Shown here: positions 1 to 9,482 of the stretch, one piece after another
How the letters are laid out: each line of letters starts with the position of its first letter
Numbering within the stretch: position 1 is the first letter of the stretch
Assembly (NCBI RefSeq): GCF_003610465.1
Contig: NZ_RAQI01000001.1
Coordinates: forward strand, 1,054,001 to 1,118,000
Reading direction: 5' to 3'
Length of the DNA stretch: 64,000 bases
Source of the DNA: Xenorhabdus ehlersii
Lineage (GTDB): Bacteria > Pseudomonadota > Gammaproteobacteria > Enterobacterales > Enterobacteriaceae
Program-made: the position numbers and the translations under genes
The notes under the pieces: model-generated
What the model saw: only the letters and a program-made list of their open reading frames with translations
Told to the model about the DNA's origin: nothing
Database searches by the model: none

Positions 1-677
1 AGAAGTATGATTTTTCTCTAGATACGTATTTTGATTATTTATTGCCATTCTTTAAAGATGCTCGTTATACCAAAATAAATAATAAACCTGTTCTTTTTAT
101 TTATGATCTTAAAAATGCTAAGAACGGAAAAGAACTTATCGAGTATTTTCAAAAAAGATCGATAAGTGAAGGTTTTGACGGCATTTATTTCATTGGCGAG
201 AATCTTTTACCGCACGATCCGCAAACTAAAATGGTAGATCAATACTTAAACAGTTGTGATTTTATGAAACATCGCCCTATATGGAGAAAAATTGTGGATA
301 AGTTTCTGATGAAATTACAGAAAGTTGATATAATTATCCCTAGGGTATATGATTATGACCGATCAATAAAAAAAATGAATACAGATATTCTTCCTGAAAG
401 TAAACAAATCCCAATCATTTTCCCTGGTTGGGATTCAAGCTTCCGACATGGCAAAAAAGGTGTGATTTTGAAAAATACTAATTCTGTTGCTTTTGAAAAA
501 CATGTTAGTAAAATTGCTAATTTAATTGAAAAGAGGAAAAATGCCCCCAAAATTATAGTTGTTAAATCTTGGAACGAATGGGCAGAAGGAAATTATATAG
601 AACCATGCAGTATTCATGGAGATGCTTATCTAAAAATTATTAAAAAACATTTTAACGTTACATCTTTTAAAAATTAA
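1..677 (+). CDS. WbsX-family (GH99-like) polysaccharide biosynthesis protein, 5' end outside window
   Basis: The reading frame is open from base 3 and ends at 677, so this is the C-terminal part of a longer protein. Two stretches are typical of the WbsX family (glycoside hydrolase 99-like fold): the N-terminal FDYLLPFFKDARY...KPVLFIY and the C-terminal VKSWNEWAEGNYIEPC. WbsX proteins occur in O-antigen and capsule clusters and are annotated as glycosyltransferases or lipopolysaccharide biosynthesis proteins, but their exact reaction is poorly defined. Here it precedes a Wzy-like polymerase and three glycosyltransferases on the same strand, so a role in building a surface glycan repeat unit is inferred. 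The gene is AT-rich like its neighbours. Family assignment is firm; substrate unknown. Confidence 0.85.
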   Translation, partial: KYDFSLDTYFDYLLPFFKDARYTKINNKPVLFIYDLKNAKNGKELIEYFQKRSISEGFDGIYFIGENLLPHDPQTKMVDQYLNSCDFMKHRPIWRKIVDKFLMKLQKVDIIIPRVYDYDRSIKKMNTDILPESKQIPIIFPGWDSSFRHGKKGVILKNTNSVAFEKHVSKIANLIEKRKNAPKIIVVKSWNEWAEGNYIEPCSIHGDAYLKIIKKHFNVTSFKN

Positions 678-750
678 GTGCAAGCAACGATAAATGAAAT
701 TATCATTGAATTTTACTCATCGTCTTAAGCATTGAATATCTGGAGATGAG

Positions 751-1782
751 ATGTATTTCATATTTTTTGGAATAATAGCATTGTTCGCTATCGGTGACAT
801 ATTTTTTTACCAAAGAGCTTATAAAAAAATTTTGTTTATAATCCTGACTTTTTGGTTGATCATACTTGCTGCTACTCGATATCAGGTTGGTATTGATTGG
901 TCAGCATATGAAAATATGTTTCACAACCAAAATGAATTGACTTCACAAAATATTGAAATTGGCTACTCTTTTATTTATAGAGTAATGGAGGGAATGAATT
1001 TTAATACAGTGTTGCTGGTTATAAGTGCATTATCATTTGTTTTTTTGACTTTATTCATAAATAAGTTTGCCTATTTCAAAATAGTTGCGCTATTAGTCTA
1101 TTTCACAGATCTTTACTTTTATCTTAACTTAAGCGGAATGCGGCAAGGGATTGCACTATCGCTTACTCTATTTTCTGTAATTTTTATATATCAAAAAAGG
1201 TCTTGGCTATTTTTCCTTACTATATTTGTAGCATGTTTATTTCATAAGACGGCAATATTTTTTTGCTTAGCATATTTTTTTCAATATTTCAAATTATCAT
1301 ATAAAAACATTATCATTGCCATAGCTATTTCATTTCTAGTTTCGTTATTTTTCATTACATTAACGGAAATCATAGCCGAGTTAGGATATTTCCGCAACGT
1401 TGGTATGTATACTGATAGTACCTACAATGACACCTATTCATTAGGAAATTATATTGCAGGTGGCATAAAAAGGCTAATGCCTTTATTATTGCTTTTGTTT
1501 GTATGTAAAATAAAAGAATTCGAAAATAATTTATTTGTTAAGCTGTATTTTGTTGGTTTGCTGTGTTTTTTTACGTTGTATCCATCTTTTCCGGATATCG
1601 CAGTTAGATTAAGCTTGTACTATTTGGCCTTCGATATGATTATGTATAATTTAATATTTATACACTCAAAAAACATATCGATGAAAATATTTATTATGTT
1701 TATTCTTATATTAATGACTGGGTACAAGATATACGGATACACGAATATGGAGGGATATATATACCATAATATTATATGGTAA
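751..1782 (+). CDS. EpsG/Wzy-like O-antigen polymerase, multi-spanning membrane protein
   Basis: This 343-residue protein is almost entirely hydrophobic, with about ten membrane segments and very high Phe, Ile and Leu content. The motif RYQVGIDWSAYENMF near residue 45, followed by SGMRQGIALSL near residue 128, matches the EpsG family, whose members act as Wzy-type polymerases joining undecaprenyl-linked repeat units at the periplasmic face of the inner membrane. The ATG follows a GGAGATGAG Shine-Dalgarno sequence. It sits between the WbsX-like gene and the glycosyltransferases on the same strand. It would be the wzy of this cluster; wzx is not in the window and may lie to the left. A WaaL-type ligase also spans the membrane many times, but the EpsG motif favours polymerase. 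Confidence 0.8.
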   Translation: MYFIFFGIIALFAIGDIFFYQRAYKKILFIILTFWLIILAATRYQVGIDWSAYENMFHNQNELTSQNIEIGYSFIYRVMEGMNFNTVLLVISALSFVFLTLFINKFAYFKIVALLVYFTDLYFYLNLSGMRQGIALSLTLFSVIFIYQKRSWLFFLTIFVACLFHKTAIFFCLAYFFQYFKLSYKNIIIAIAISFLVSLFFITLTEIIAELGYFRNVGMYTDSTYNDTYSLGNYIAGGIKRLMPLLLLLFVCKIKEFENNLFVKLYFVGLLCFFTLYPSFPDIAVRLSLYYLAFDMIMYNLIFIHSKNISMKIFIMFILILMTGYKIYGYTNMEGYIYHNIIW

Positions 1783-1854
1783 ATACTAATTTTTTTAGAC
1801 TTTGTCATCTCATGTTTTTTTGCTCGCATATGTTAATAATGGAAGCTAATTAGA

Positions 1855-2892
1855 ATGAAAATTTCAGTTTTAGTTCTTAATGCCTGTGACTTAGGGGGGA
1901 TTGAAAGAAGTTCGTTTACATTAGTCAAGACTCTTAAGCGTGCCGGACATACGGTTGAATTGGTTTCTGTTTATGAAAACGATGAAGTTGCTTTAAACCG
2001 ATCTGAAAGTTACAGGCTTTTAAATGGAAAAAATGAGTTATTAAAAATAAAAAATTATATTAAAGGCCTTGATGACTCTACTATAATAATCTCAACTTAT
2101 GACAGACTCTCATTTCTAATTAGCTTTGTGTCCTTTTTATTAAGGAAGAAGAATAAACTTATTGCACATCAGCATGCTGATTATTTTGCTCACAACTCAC
2201 GAGTGCGTTTTCTTCGAAAAATAGGTTATCGGATTGGTTGTAAAGCAATAGTTTGTCTAACTCAAAAGGATTATAAGTATTACAGTCAGTGGCATTCCAA
2301 TTGTTTCGTGATTCCAAATATTCTGGATCTTGAGGCTTCTCAGTTCGATGACAATGGCATTGATTTTTCTTCACGAAATACTGATTTTATGGCAGCAGGT
2401 AGACTAAATCCAATCAAGAGATACGAGGATTTTATTAAACTCTATGACGCTCTTATGAAGAAATACAATTTGAAGTTTAAATTATTTGGTCATGGGGAGG
2501 ATGATGAACGTCTTTTGAGACTTTCATTATCCTCTAAAGATATCCTTCAAGGCTCAACCAAAAATATGTTAGATGAGATGAAGGATGCGAAGTTTTTTAT
2601 TGTAACCTCCTATAGAGAGAGCTTCTCTATGGTCATAGTTGAGGCTATGGCTGCAGGTTGCGTTGTTATTAGCTATGACTGCCCTACAGGGCCAGGCGAA
2701 ATTATCACTGATGGAGTTGATGGATTTCTTATCAGCAATGGCGACTTTTCTTCACTAGTGCAAAAATGTTTATGGTTACTTGAAAACAATGTTAACTTAG
2801 ATACGATGCGACATAATGCTAGAATTTCTGCGCAAAAATATTACCCTGAAAATGTCGTTAAGAAATGGAATGATTTGTTCCAAAATATATGA
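1855..2892 (+). CDS. Glycosyltransferase family 4, surface polysaccharide
   Basis: A 345-residue GT-B fold enzyme. The N-terminal acceptor domain starts with KISVLVLNACDLGGIERSS, the glycine-rich loop of GT4 enzymes. The C-terminal nucleotide-sugar domain has AAGRLNPIKRYEDFI near residue 180 and the E-x7-E type segment SFSMVIVEAMAAGCVVIS near residue 257. It is a retaining, cytoplasmic transferase expected to add one sugar to the lipid-linked O-unit. It follows the polymerase gene by about 70 bases and precedes two GT2 genes on the same strand. Donor sugar and linkage cannot be read from the sequence. AT-rich, like the rest of the cluster. Confidence 0.85.
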   Translation: MKISVLVLNACDLGGIERSSFTLVKTLKRAGHTVELVSVYENDEVALNRSESYRLLNGKNELLKIKNYIKGLDDSTIIISTYDRLSFLISFVSFLLRKKNKLIAHQHADYFAHNSRVRFLRKIGYRIGCKAIVCLTQKDYKYYSQWHSNCFVIPNILDLEASQFDDNGIDFSSRNTDFMAAGRLNPIKRYEDFIKLYDALMKKYNLKFKLFGHGEDDERLLRLSLSSKDILQGSTKNMLDEMKDAKFFIVTSYRESFSMVIVEAMAAGCVVISYDCPTGPGEIITDGVDGFLISNGDFSSLVQKCLWLLENNVNLDTMRHNARISAQKYYPENVVKKWNDLFQNI

Positions 2893-2913
2893 TTTGAATA
2901 CTCGAGCGGCTCA

Positions 2914-3735
2914 ATGGATAAAGTAAGTGTAATTATACCTGCATATAACGCACAGGAGACTATTTTAAATGCTCTTTCTTCGGTTTACATGCAGCAAGGT
3001 AAATATGATATTGAAATTATTGTCGTAGATGATGGATCGTTTGATAATACAGCTCAACTGGTTTCTAATTTTTCAAAAAAACACCCAGGTTATATCAAAT
3101 TAATTACAAAAAAAAATCAAGGGGTAGCATCTGCTAGAAATGATGGTATCAACAATGCAACTGGGGAGTTTATAGCTTTTTTAGATTCTGATGACTGTTG
3201 GTATCCAGATAAACTTCGTAAGCAGATCCCCATTTTAAAAAAACACGGTATTTCTTTAGTTGGCGGTGGTTATCACGGTAATTTCCAGGACTTACCTACC
3301 GAAAGCGGTTATTTTGAAATATCTTATGATATGCAGTTGCGGAAACAATACTTTCAACCCTCTACCGTAATATTTAAAAGAGAAATCCTCACTCATGTTC
3401 CTGGTTTTACTGAAGGACGAAGATATTGTGAAGATGCTTTATTTTTTCATATGACATGCTATTACTATCGCTGCGCGATAATAACTGATGATGTCATAAA
3501 ATATGGTGATGGTAAGCATCCTTATGCTTCAGACAACGGACTGGGTAGCCACATATGGGAAATGGAGAAAGGCGAATTGTTGAACTTCCGTATTCTATAT
3601 ACTGAAAAAAAATTAAGCCTGTGCAAATGCATTTTTCTTTCGTTATATTCATTCTTAAAGTTTGGTCGTCGTGTGATTATTAAGTATTTTATATATTATC
3701 CAAAAAAAGTACCTGGAGAAGCCAATGAAAAATAA
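2914..3735 (+). CDS. Glycosyltransferase family 2, surface polysaccharide
   Basis: A 273-residue GT-A enzyme. It has the N-terminal VSVIIPAYNAQETI strand, then VVDDGSFDNT, ARNDGINNATGEFIAFLDSDD (split around the DxD-type metal site LDSDD near residue 92) and a downstream CEDALFF segment that could hold the catalytic base. It is an inverting, soluble or membrane-associated transferase using a nucleotide sugar. The 3' end overlaps the next gene by 11 bases, which implies translational coupling in one operon. The C-terminus is basic with aromatic residues, consistent with peripheral membrane binding. The acceptor cannot be told from the sequence. Confidence 0.85.
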   Translation: MDKVSVIIPAYNAQETILNALSSVYMQQGKYDIEIIVVDDGSFDNTAQLVSNFSKKHPGYIKLITKKNQGVASARNDGINNATGEFIAFLDSDDCWYPDKLRKQIPILKKHGISLVGGGYHGNFQDLPTESGYFEISYDMQLRKQYFQPSTVIFKREILTHVPGFTEGRRYCEDALFFHMTCYYYRCAIITDDVIKYGDGKHPYASDNGLGSHIWEMEKGELLNFRILYTEKKLSLCKCIFLSLYSFLKFGRRVIIKYFIYYPKKVPGEANEK

Positions 3736-4615
3736 GGTTCTGGTTTTGTTGGCTGCTTATAACGGAAAAAAATGGATTTTAGAGCAAATTCAATCTATTT
3801 TAGATCAGGATAACGTTGATGTTTCTATTCTTATTAGCGTGGATGAATCATCAGATGGTACTGAACAGCTTGTTCAGGAACTTGCATATAAAAACGAGAA
3901 AATTAAATTTCTACCTATGGGCGAAAAATTTGGTGGAGCTGCCAAAAATTTCTTTCGTTTAATGATAGAGGCAGATGCAGAGCAATATAATTATATTTCA
4001 TTTGCTGATCAAGATGATATCTGGTATGTGGATAAATTGAACACTGCAATTAATCATCTTAACACCAATGACTTTTATTCAAGCGACGTCACGGCCTTTT
4101 GGGATGATGGGAGAACTTGTAATATTATAAAGTCACAACCATTTGTTAAGTATGACTTTATTTTTGAAGCTGCGGGTCCTGGTTGTACTTATGTTATGAA
4201 AAGAGATGCTTTTATAAAAGCACAAAGATTTATTATTGATAATAAATGTAGAGCTCTTGATTTTAGCCTTCATGATTGGTTTTTATATGCTTTTGCACGT
4301 GCTAATAATCTTAAATGGTTTATAGATAACAAACCGAGTATGTTATATCGGCAACATGCTAATAATCAGGTTGGTGCTAATAATAGCATTAAAGCCATAA
4401 TAAAAAGATTAAAGCTAATAAAATTAAAGTGGTATCGAACAGAAGTTGAGAAATTAATTTCTTTATTATCATTGAATGATGAAAAGTTTGTGTGTAAAGC
4501 ACTTCATAATGGTTATTCTGGTAATTTATACTTATTATTTAACATTCATAAAGTTCGTCGTCGAATGCGCGATAGAATTTTACTAGGATTTGTTCTTTTG
4601 ATTAATGTTTTTTAA
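3725..4615 (+). CDS. Glycosyltransferase family 2, rhamnosyltransferase-like
   Basis: This 296-residue protein has KVLVLLAAYNGKKWILEQI at the N-terminus, SVDESSDGT near residue 38, and FADQDDIWY near residue 95 as the metal-binding region. The AAYNG...EQIQSIL...D.SSDGT...ADQDDIW pattern is typical of GT2 enzymes in O-antigen clusters that are often annotated as rhamnosyltransferases. Specificity is only inferred. The start codon lies inside the end of the previous gene (11-base overlap). It is the last intact gene of the polysaccharide cluster; the region to its right was invaded by insertion sequences, so further cluster genes may have been lost. Confidence 0.85.
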   Translation: MKNKVLVLLAAYNGKKWILEQIQSILDQDNVDVSILISVDESSDGTEQLVQELAYKNEKIKFLPMGEKFGGAAKNFFRLMIEADAEQYNYISFADQDDIWYVDKLNTAINHLNTNDFYSSDVTAFWDDGRTCNIIKSQPFVKYDFIFEAAGPGCTYVMKRDAFIKAQRFIIDNKCRALDFSLHDWFLYAFARANNLKWFIDNKPSMLYRQHANNQVGANNSIKAIIKRLKLIKLKWYRTEVEKLISLLSLNDEKFVCKALHNGYSGNLYLLFNIHKVRRRMRDRILLGFVLLINVF

Positions 4616-4702
4616 ATATTAACCATCGAGAATATAATTTTAGATGAAAACTTTAATTTATATTTAAAATAGCAATGAGTGTTTTGTGAAATATATAAAA
4701 TA

Positions 4703-5715
4703 ACGCGATACTCAACTTTTATAGTGAGTTGAAATGACATAACCGCTCCTTTATAACTTTAAGTCGACAAACAAAGAGAAATAAAGGAACAAAAGGCTAT
4801 GTCACAACAAGATTTTATCATTTGGGTGTTTTGTTGGGTAGAGGATAATTTAACGGAGTTACAGCAAGGCACACGATTGAGAAGCCGGGGGTGCCCATCC
4901 AAGTTGAGTGACGCGGAAGTCATCACGATGGAGGTTATTGGTGAATACTTAGGTTTTTCAACAGATAGAGGGATTTGGACGTATTTTTGTCACCACTGGC
5001 GTGAGTGGTTTCCAAGACTTGGTTCACGAGCCAATTTTGCCAAACAAGCCTCGCACCTTTGGGTTGTAAAACAAAAACGGCAAGAAAAGCTGGCGATATT
5101 ATTAGGCGCCTTCGACAGGCCGGTACATATTATCGATGGATTTCCGCTGCCAGTCTGTGGGTTCAAAAGAGCTAAAGGGAGCACCAACTTTAAAGGGCAA
5201 GCCGATTATGGGTATTGTGTGGCGCCAAGAACGAAACTTACTACGGATTTAAAGGACATCTGATGATAGATGAAACCGGTGTGTTAACAGGGGTCACGTT
5301 GACTCCCGCCAATGTCAGTGAGCGTGAAGCCGCCTGGGATTTGACCGCCCCGATAAAAGGGTATCTGCTCGGCGATAAAGGCTATTTAGGCGTTAAATTT
5401 AAATTGGAAATGAAGGCAGAGGGGATTGAAATGATTACCCCGGTGCGTGCCAATATGGATGATCCCATCCCCAGAAAAACGAGAAGGATCATTAACGCCA
5501 AACGCCGTTTAATTTAAACCGTGATTGGCCAACTCGCCGGACAATTTGCTATCGAGAAGTGCTGGGCACGGGATTTGTGGCATTTGAGTAATCGAATTTC
5601 CAGAAAACTGCTTTCTCACACGTTGGGTATTTTTGCCAATTTTAAACAAGGTAAAAGTCAACGCGACTGGCTTCAACAAGCCAACGTTATAGGATGTTAA
5701 AGTCGAGCATCGCGT
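4703..5715 (+). mobile_element. IS982-family insertion sequence, decayed, with 7-bp target duplication
   Basis: The ends are inverted repeats: the left reads ACGCGATACTCAACTTTTA and the complement of the right end reads ACGCGATGCTCGACTTTAA. TAAAATA occurs directly outside both ends (4696-4702 and 5716-5722), an apparent 7-bp target duplication. Length is 1013 bp, usual for IS982. The transposase inside is broken, so the copy cannot move by itself. Confidence 0.8.
4799..5700 (+). pseudogene. IS982-family transposase, frameshift plus nonsense mutation
   Basis: The N-terminal part (4799-5263) carries an HTH-like region and the first DDE aspartate in HIIDGFPLPVC. The frame must shift near 5215-5230 to continue as GAKNETYYGFKGHL and then LLGDKGYLG with the second aspartate. 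A TAA at 5515 interrupts this second frame, which otherwise continues as VIGQLAGQFAIEKCW (probable catalytic glutamate region) to a natural stop at 5698-5700. There are therefore two independent inactivating lesions, and the gene is dead unless recoding operates. Confidence 0.85.
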
Positions 5716-6495
5716 TAAAATAATAACATTATATGTAGTAGTTCAAACTTGATCTGACAATTCAACTTGAAAAGTTGAGAGTTACCGGTTTTGATAGAGA
5801 TGTCCAAATCTTAAACAAAACACGAGGTAACTCTCATGCTATATACTAACAATCCTATTATTAAACACAAAGTCGGTTTACTTAATTTAGCGGAAGAGCT
5901 CGGCAACGTTTCTAAAGCTTGCAAAGTGATGGGCGTATCACGCGATACGTTTTATCGTTATCAAGAACTTGCCCAAGAAGGCAGTATTGATAATCTTATC
6001 AACCAAAGCCGTCGTGTTCCTAATTTTAAAAATAGAGCGGATGAGGCGACTGAGCGTGCCGTTGTTGAACATGCGGTAGAGTTCCCTGCTCACGGGCAAC
6101 ATCGAACCAGTAATGAGTTACGACAAAATGGCATTTTCATCTCAGGAAGTGGTGTACGCTCTATCTGGCTCAGGAACAACCTTGAGAACTTTGCAAAACA
6201 AAACGGCTCAAAACCCTTGAAGCTAAAGTTGCAGAAGAAGGTATTACGCTCAATGACGCTCAAATCGCCGCCCTTGAGAAGAAAGCCCATGATGACGAGG
6301 CTTGTGGTGAAATCGAAACAGCCCATCCTGGCTATTTAGGCTCACAAGATACTTTCTACGTTGGTAATCTGAAAGGGGTTGGGCGTATTTATCAGCAAAC
6401 ATTCATCGATACGTATTCGAAAGTTGCGCATGGTAAGCTGTACACGAGCAAAACACCGATTACGGCAGCAGACTTGTTAAATGACCGTGTATTAC

Positions 6496-7902
6496 TAATA
6501 CCGCTCGCTTAAGCGTGAGCGGTTCTCTTTTTATAAGGGTAACGTGATGTTTTGCAGAGTATTTGCCGTGGGACGGATGGGCGTTTTCGCTTCGGCGGTA
6601 AGATCAGTCTCTTGCCATTCTCCCTGAGCGCTTTTAATTTTTGTGGGATCGTACCGGGGCTACGTCCCGAACACCATAAAAACTCATCCTGTATCAGCCG
6701 TAACGCATTGATAAAGCTTATCCGAAGCGGTTCAACACGATAGACTTTTGCCATCCGGCTCATTTCCAGCCGAACCACGTTATAGGCAATCAAGATGCCC
6801 CATAATTCCTGATAAATACCGGCCCGTGTCTGGCTCCTCAGGATGGCGGTGTTATTGAGTAGCCTTTGTTTCAGTTCACCATAACCGGTTTCAATTTCCC
6901 AACGTTCCCAGTACACACCCAGGATAGCGTTGAGCGGATAGGTTACCGGGCATTCCATTGAAGTGATAAACCCTTTAATTTCACCTTTCGGATCCGGAAT
7001 TAAGATAAGACGTGCCCGCCAGGTTTTTCCAAGGTGAGGATGGGCTTGTTGGGCCTGGGGAGAAACCGGCATCTCGATCAATTTATCATAAGGGCTGTAT
7101 TCCTCAACAATGTCATAACGCATCTTGCTTTTTATTGGCGTCAGCCAATGGGTATTTTTGCCGGCTCCCCGCCACGATTGAAATAATTCCGCAGAGAGAA
7201 AACCCCGGTCAAACAACGTCAGCGTATTTTCGGGCGCAGAACCAACCAATTGTTGGGCGTAGCTCATTTCACTTTGGGTGATGGGGCCAAACGCCACATC
7301 AGAGATAAGGTGTGTTCGTGCGGACATCAGCGTCACCGCTAACACGGAAGGAAAGGTGGCTTTACCGGAGGCATAACCCAATTGTTGGTTATCGCCTGTT
7401 TCAGGCACCTTAAACTGGGTGCCATCCACACATAAAATTTTCAGGCCACACACAGAATACGTTGTGTCCTCTTTTTCCCATTCGGTGGCGGTGGTATGAA
7501 AAAGATGCCGCAAGGGTTCAACACCAATGCGGTGTCTGGCTTTTGAGATACGGCTTGACGCTAATGATGGCAGTTCCCCCTTGGCGTCAGGAAAAGCCAG
7601 GTCTAATTTGTCACACACATCATTGATAGAACGGTTTCTCATGAGCCCAATGCCCAGCACTAGCCACACGGCTTGTTCGGCGGGAAATCGACGTTTTCGC
7701 ACCGTGGCTCGGCCGGTTTCTTTAACCGCTTTAGTCACCCATGCCATCGGAATGTTTTGGCTAAAGGCATCCAGAGATTCGGGGTAATTAAATTCCGCAG
7801 TAGCTTGGAGTTCACGAGAAAATTCAGACATAAAAATCGGCCTCAAACAATCAGTTGAGGACGATTATGACTTATCTTGATTTGCTTAAGCGAGCGGTAT
7901 TA
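6496..7902 (-). mobile_element. IS4-family insertion sequence with exact 11-bp target duplication
   Basis: The ends are perfect or near-perfect inverted repeats: TAATACCGCTCGCTTAAGC on the left and its complement on the right. CCGTGTATTAC is repeated exactly just outside both ends (6485-6495 and 7903-7913). The element is 1407 bp with one intact transposase gene on the minus strand. It sits inside an older IS481 copy, so it arrived later. Clean ends and an intact gene suggest a recent and possibly still active insertion. Confidence 0.92.
6509..7831 (-). CDS. IS4-family transposase, intact
   Basis: The 440-residue protein has the IS4-type DDE core: aspartates in LCVDGTQFKVP and TLFDRGFLS, and the catalytic glutamate in the YREK signature YWERWEIETGYGELK (Y-x2-R-x3-E-x6-K), which fits the family spacing exactly. 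The start is placed at the ATG of MSEFSREL; a TTG five codons upstream is less likely. The gene fills the element between its inverted repeats and shows no internal stop or frameshift. It excises and inserts the element by cut and paste, leaving 10-13 bp duplications. It is unrelated to the genes around it. Confidence 0.92.
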   Translation of the reverse strand: MSEFSRELQATAEFNYPESLDAFSQNIPMAWVTKAVKETGRATVRKRRFPAEQAVWLVLGIGLMRNRSINDVCDKLDLAFPDAKGELPSLASSRISKARHRIGVEPLRHLFHTTATEWEKEDTTYSVCGLKILCVDGTQFKVPETGDNQQLGYASGKATFPSVLAVTLMSARTHLISDVAFGPITQSEMSYAQQLVGSAPENTLTLFDRGFLSAELFQSWRGAGKNTHWLTPIKSKMRYDIVEEYSPYDKLIEMPVSPQAQQAHPHLGKTWRARLILIPDPKGEIKGFITSMECPVTYPLNAILGVYWERWEIETGYGELKQRLLNNTAILRSQTRAGIYQELWGILIAYNVVRLEMSRMAKVYRVEPLRISFINALRLIQDEFLWCSGRSPGTIPQKLKALRENGKRLILPPKRKRPSVPRQILCKTSRYPYKKRTAHA

Positions 7903-8357
7903 CCGTGTATTACCGTTCTATCAATCTCACCAGCTGCCAATGCTAAGAATACTGACGGATAGAGGAACTGAGTTCTGTGGTCGAGTTGAACATCATGATT
8001 ATCAACTTTATTTAGCGATTAATGATATCGACCATACCAAAACGAAGGCGATGTCTCCGCAAACTAATGGTATCTGTGAACGGTTCCATAAAACGATTTT
8101 ACAAGAGTTTTACCAAATCACGTTCCGCAAAAAGCTGTATGGTGATCTGGAAAGTCTGCAATCGGATCTGGACAACTGGTTATGGCACTACAATAATGAA
8201 AGAACACATCAAGGTAAAATGTGTTGTGGTCGAACACCAATGGAAACATTACTAGATGGAAAACGACTCTGGGCAGAAAAAAATCTGAACCAGATTTAAC
8301 CTGACAGACACCTGTATAAATAACCGGTAACTGTCAGGTCAAGTCTGAGCTAGTACA

Positions 8358-8386
8358 TCAATACCGACTACGATGTTATCAGACAT
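8358..8386 (-). pseudogene. 5' fragment of an IS110-family transposase
   Basis: Read on the minus strand, a GAGGA ribosome-binding site precedes ATG at 8386 and the peptide MSDNIVVGIDV, the usual start of an IS110-type DEDD transposase. The frame then runs straight into the right inverted repeat of the IS481 element. The rest of the gene is not found on the other side, so only the first codons survive. It differs from the truncated IS110 gene at 8625-9281, which starts MNSTALIGIDLG. Confidence 0.55.
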
Positions 8387-8441
8387 AAGGTTATCCTCTT
8401 TGTCAGAGACACAGGAGATATCGCCATGATTAGACTTATAA

Positions 8442-8615
8442 AATAGATGCTCGAGGCACAAGATACCGTTCAATCTTAAAGGCGATAAAGAAGAGGCTGT
8501 TGTGGTTTACTCTGAATTACGAACTCCATTGAATGACACATTTCAGGTTCAGGTTAATAATAACAAACTCACAACAGCATCCCTGATGATCAGTCAGGGG
8601 ATTATCGCTCTGTAA
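8442..8615 (+). pseudogene. C-terminal remnant of an unidentified gene
   Basis: An open frame without a credible start runs from just after a stop at 8439 to TAA at 8613-8615. It reads PFNLKGDKEEAVVVYSEL and ends MISQGIIAL. The composition is protein-like and unlike the flanking transposases, so it looks like the 3' end of a gene whose front was removed by IS activity. I do not recognise the family. The surrounding 8387-8624 stretch holds nothing else I can identify. Confidence 0.35.
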
Positions 8616-8624
8616 AAGTGATAA

Positions 8625-9281
8625 TCAAGATATAAGGTTAGTTAGCAGTCGCTGAGCACCCTCATCTTGTTTAATTGCAATATTAATTTCTTGTTCAATC
8701 TCGCTAATTTGTTCAACCAGATACAGGTAATGGGCGTGTAGGCGTTGGAGCAATTGCACCAGATAGGGGGGTAATTCATTTTCAGCGATGACCTCAGATA
8801 ACCGTTTTATCACCGCGATCCCTTTGGGCATGCTGATCCCAAATTCCAGCAAGAAAGCGTGCATCTGGTGAGTGGTTTTCACTTTATCACCCACCAGAGA
8901 TTCCCGGACACGATGTAATACCCGCATAATTTGCTGGTTTTCCGTACGAGGTTGGACAAAGCGCATGGAAGGCCGAGAGGCGGCTTCACAAATAGCCTCG
9001 GCATCAATGAAATCATTTTTGTTGCTTTTGACAAACGGCCGGACAAACTGCGGTGAAATCAATTTAGTCTCATGGCCTAATGCTGCAATTTTTCGCGCCA
9101 TGAAATGTGCACCGGCACAAGCTTCCATGACGACGGTGGCGCAGGGAGTCACGTTCAGAAATTCAAGAAACTTGGTTCGGGTCATTTTCTTACGATAAAG
9201 TGCTTTTCCATTTTTATCCTGACAGTGCAGGTGGAAAGTATGGTTACCGAGATCAATACCAATAAGTGCTGTACTGTTCAT
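8625..9281 (-). pseudogene. IS110-family transposase, C-terminally truncated
   Basis: The 218 residues cover only the N-terminal RuvC-like DEDD domain: ALIGIDLGNHTFHLHC, VVMEACAGAH, SPQFVRPFVKSNKNDFIDAEAICEA. The sequence follows the family down to GAQRLLT and then diverges to a stop. The C-terminal Tnp_20 domain with the catalytic serine, about 120 residues, is absent. Full-length members have about 340 residues, so it is inactive. The start is the ATG complementary to 9279-9281. Confidence 0.85.
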
Positions 9282-9482
9282 GATGATGGCCTCTTCTAAA
9301 AGAAAAACATACTGTCAATTTACTGCTACAGGGCGGGGGAGGCCATCTCATTACATGCCCTAAATAATATCTTTAACTGATAAAATAGGAGTTGGTACTA
9401 TACACTTAGTAGAAAAAACACACGCAGCAGAAATGGATACTGTAGAAAATTACAACTACATCCGTAACAATTTGATCAAAAC

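Larger units (their letters stand above)
5836..8299 (+). pseudogene. IS481-family transposase, frameshifted and split by IS insertion
   Basis: The 5' part (5836 to about 6200) encodes the N-terminal HTH, with LAEELGNVSKACKVMGVSRD. Near 6195-6210 the frame must change by one base to continue as KRLKTLEAKVAEEGITLND and KVAHGKLYTSKTPITAADLL. At 6495 the gene is cut by the IS4-family element and resumes at 7914, where removing the duplicated target restores NDRVLPFYQSHQLP. The C-terminal rve domain has DRGTEFCG, SPQTNGICERFHKT and a closing NLNQI. The gene thus has two separate defects, a frameshift and an insertion. Confidence 0.85.
5734..8357 (+). mobile_element. IS481-family insertion sequence, interrupted by an IS4-family element
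   Basis: Terminal inverted repeats are visible. The left end reads TGTAGTAGTTCAAACTTGAT and the complement of the right end reads TGTACTAGCTCAGACTTGAC, with further similarity inward (CTGACA.TT and a shared AGTTACCGG block). Without the 1407-bp IS4 insertion and one copy of its 11-bp target duplication the element is about 1.2 kb, normal for IS481. No convincing target duplication is seen outside its ends. It is flanked on the left by IS982 and on the right by an IS110 fragment. Confidence 0.7.
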
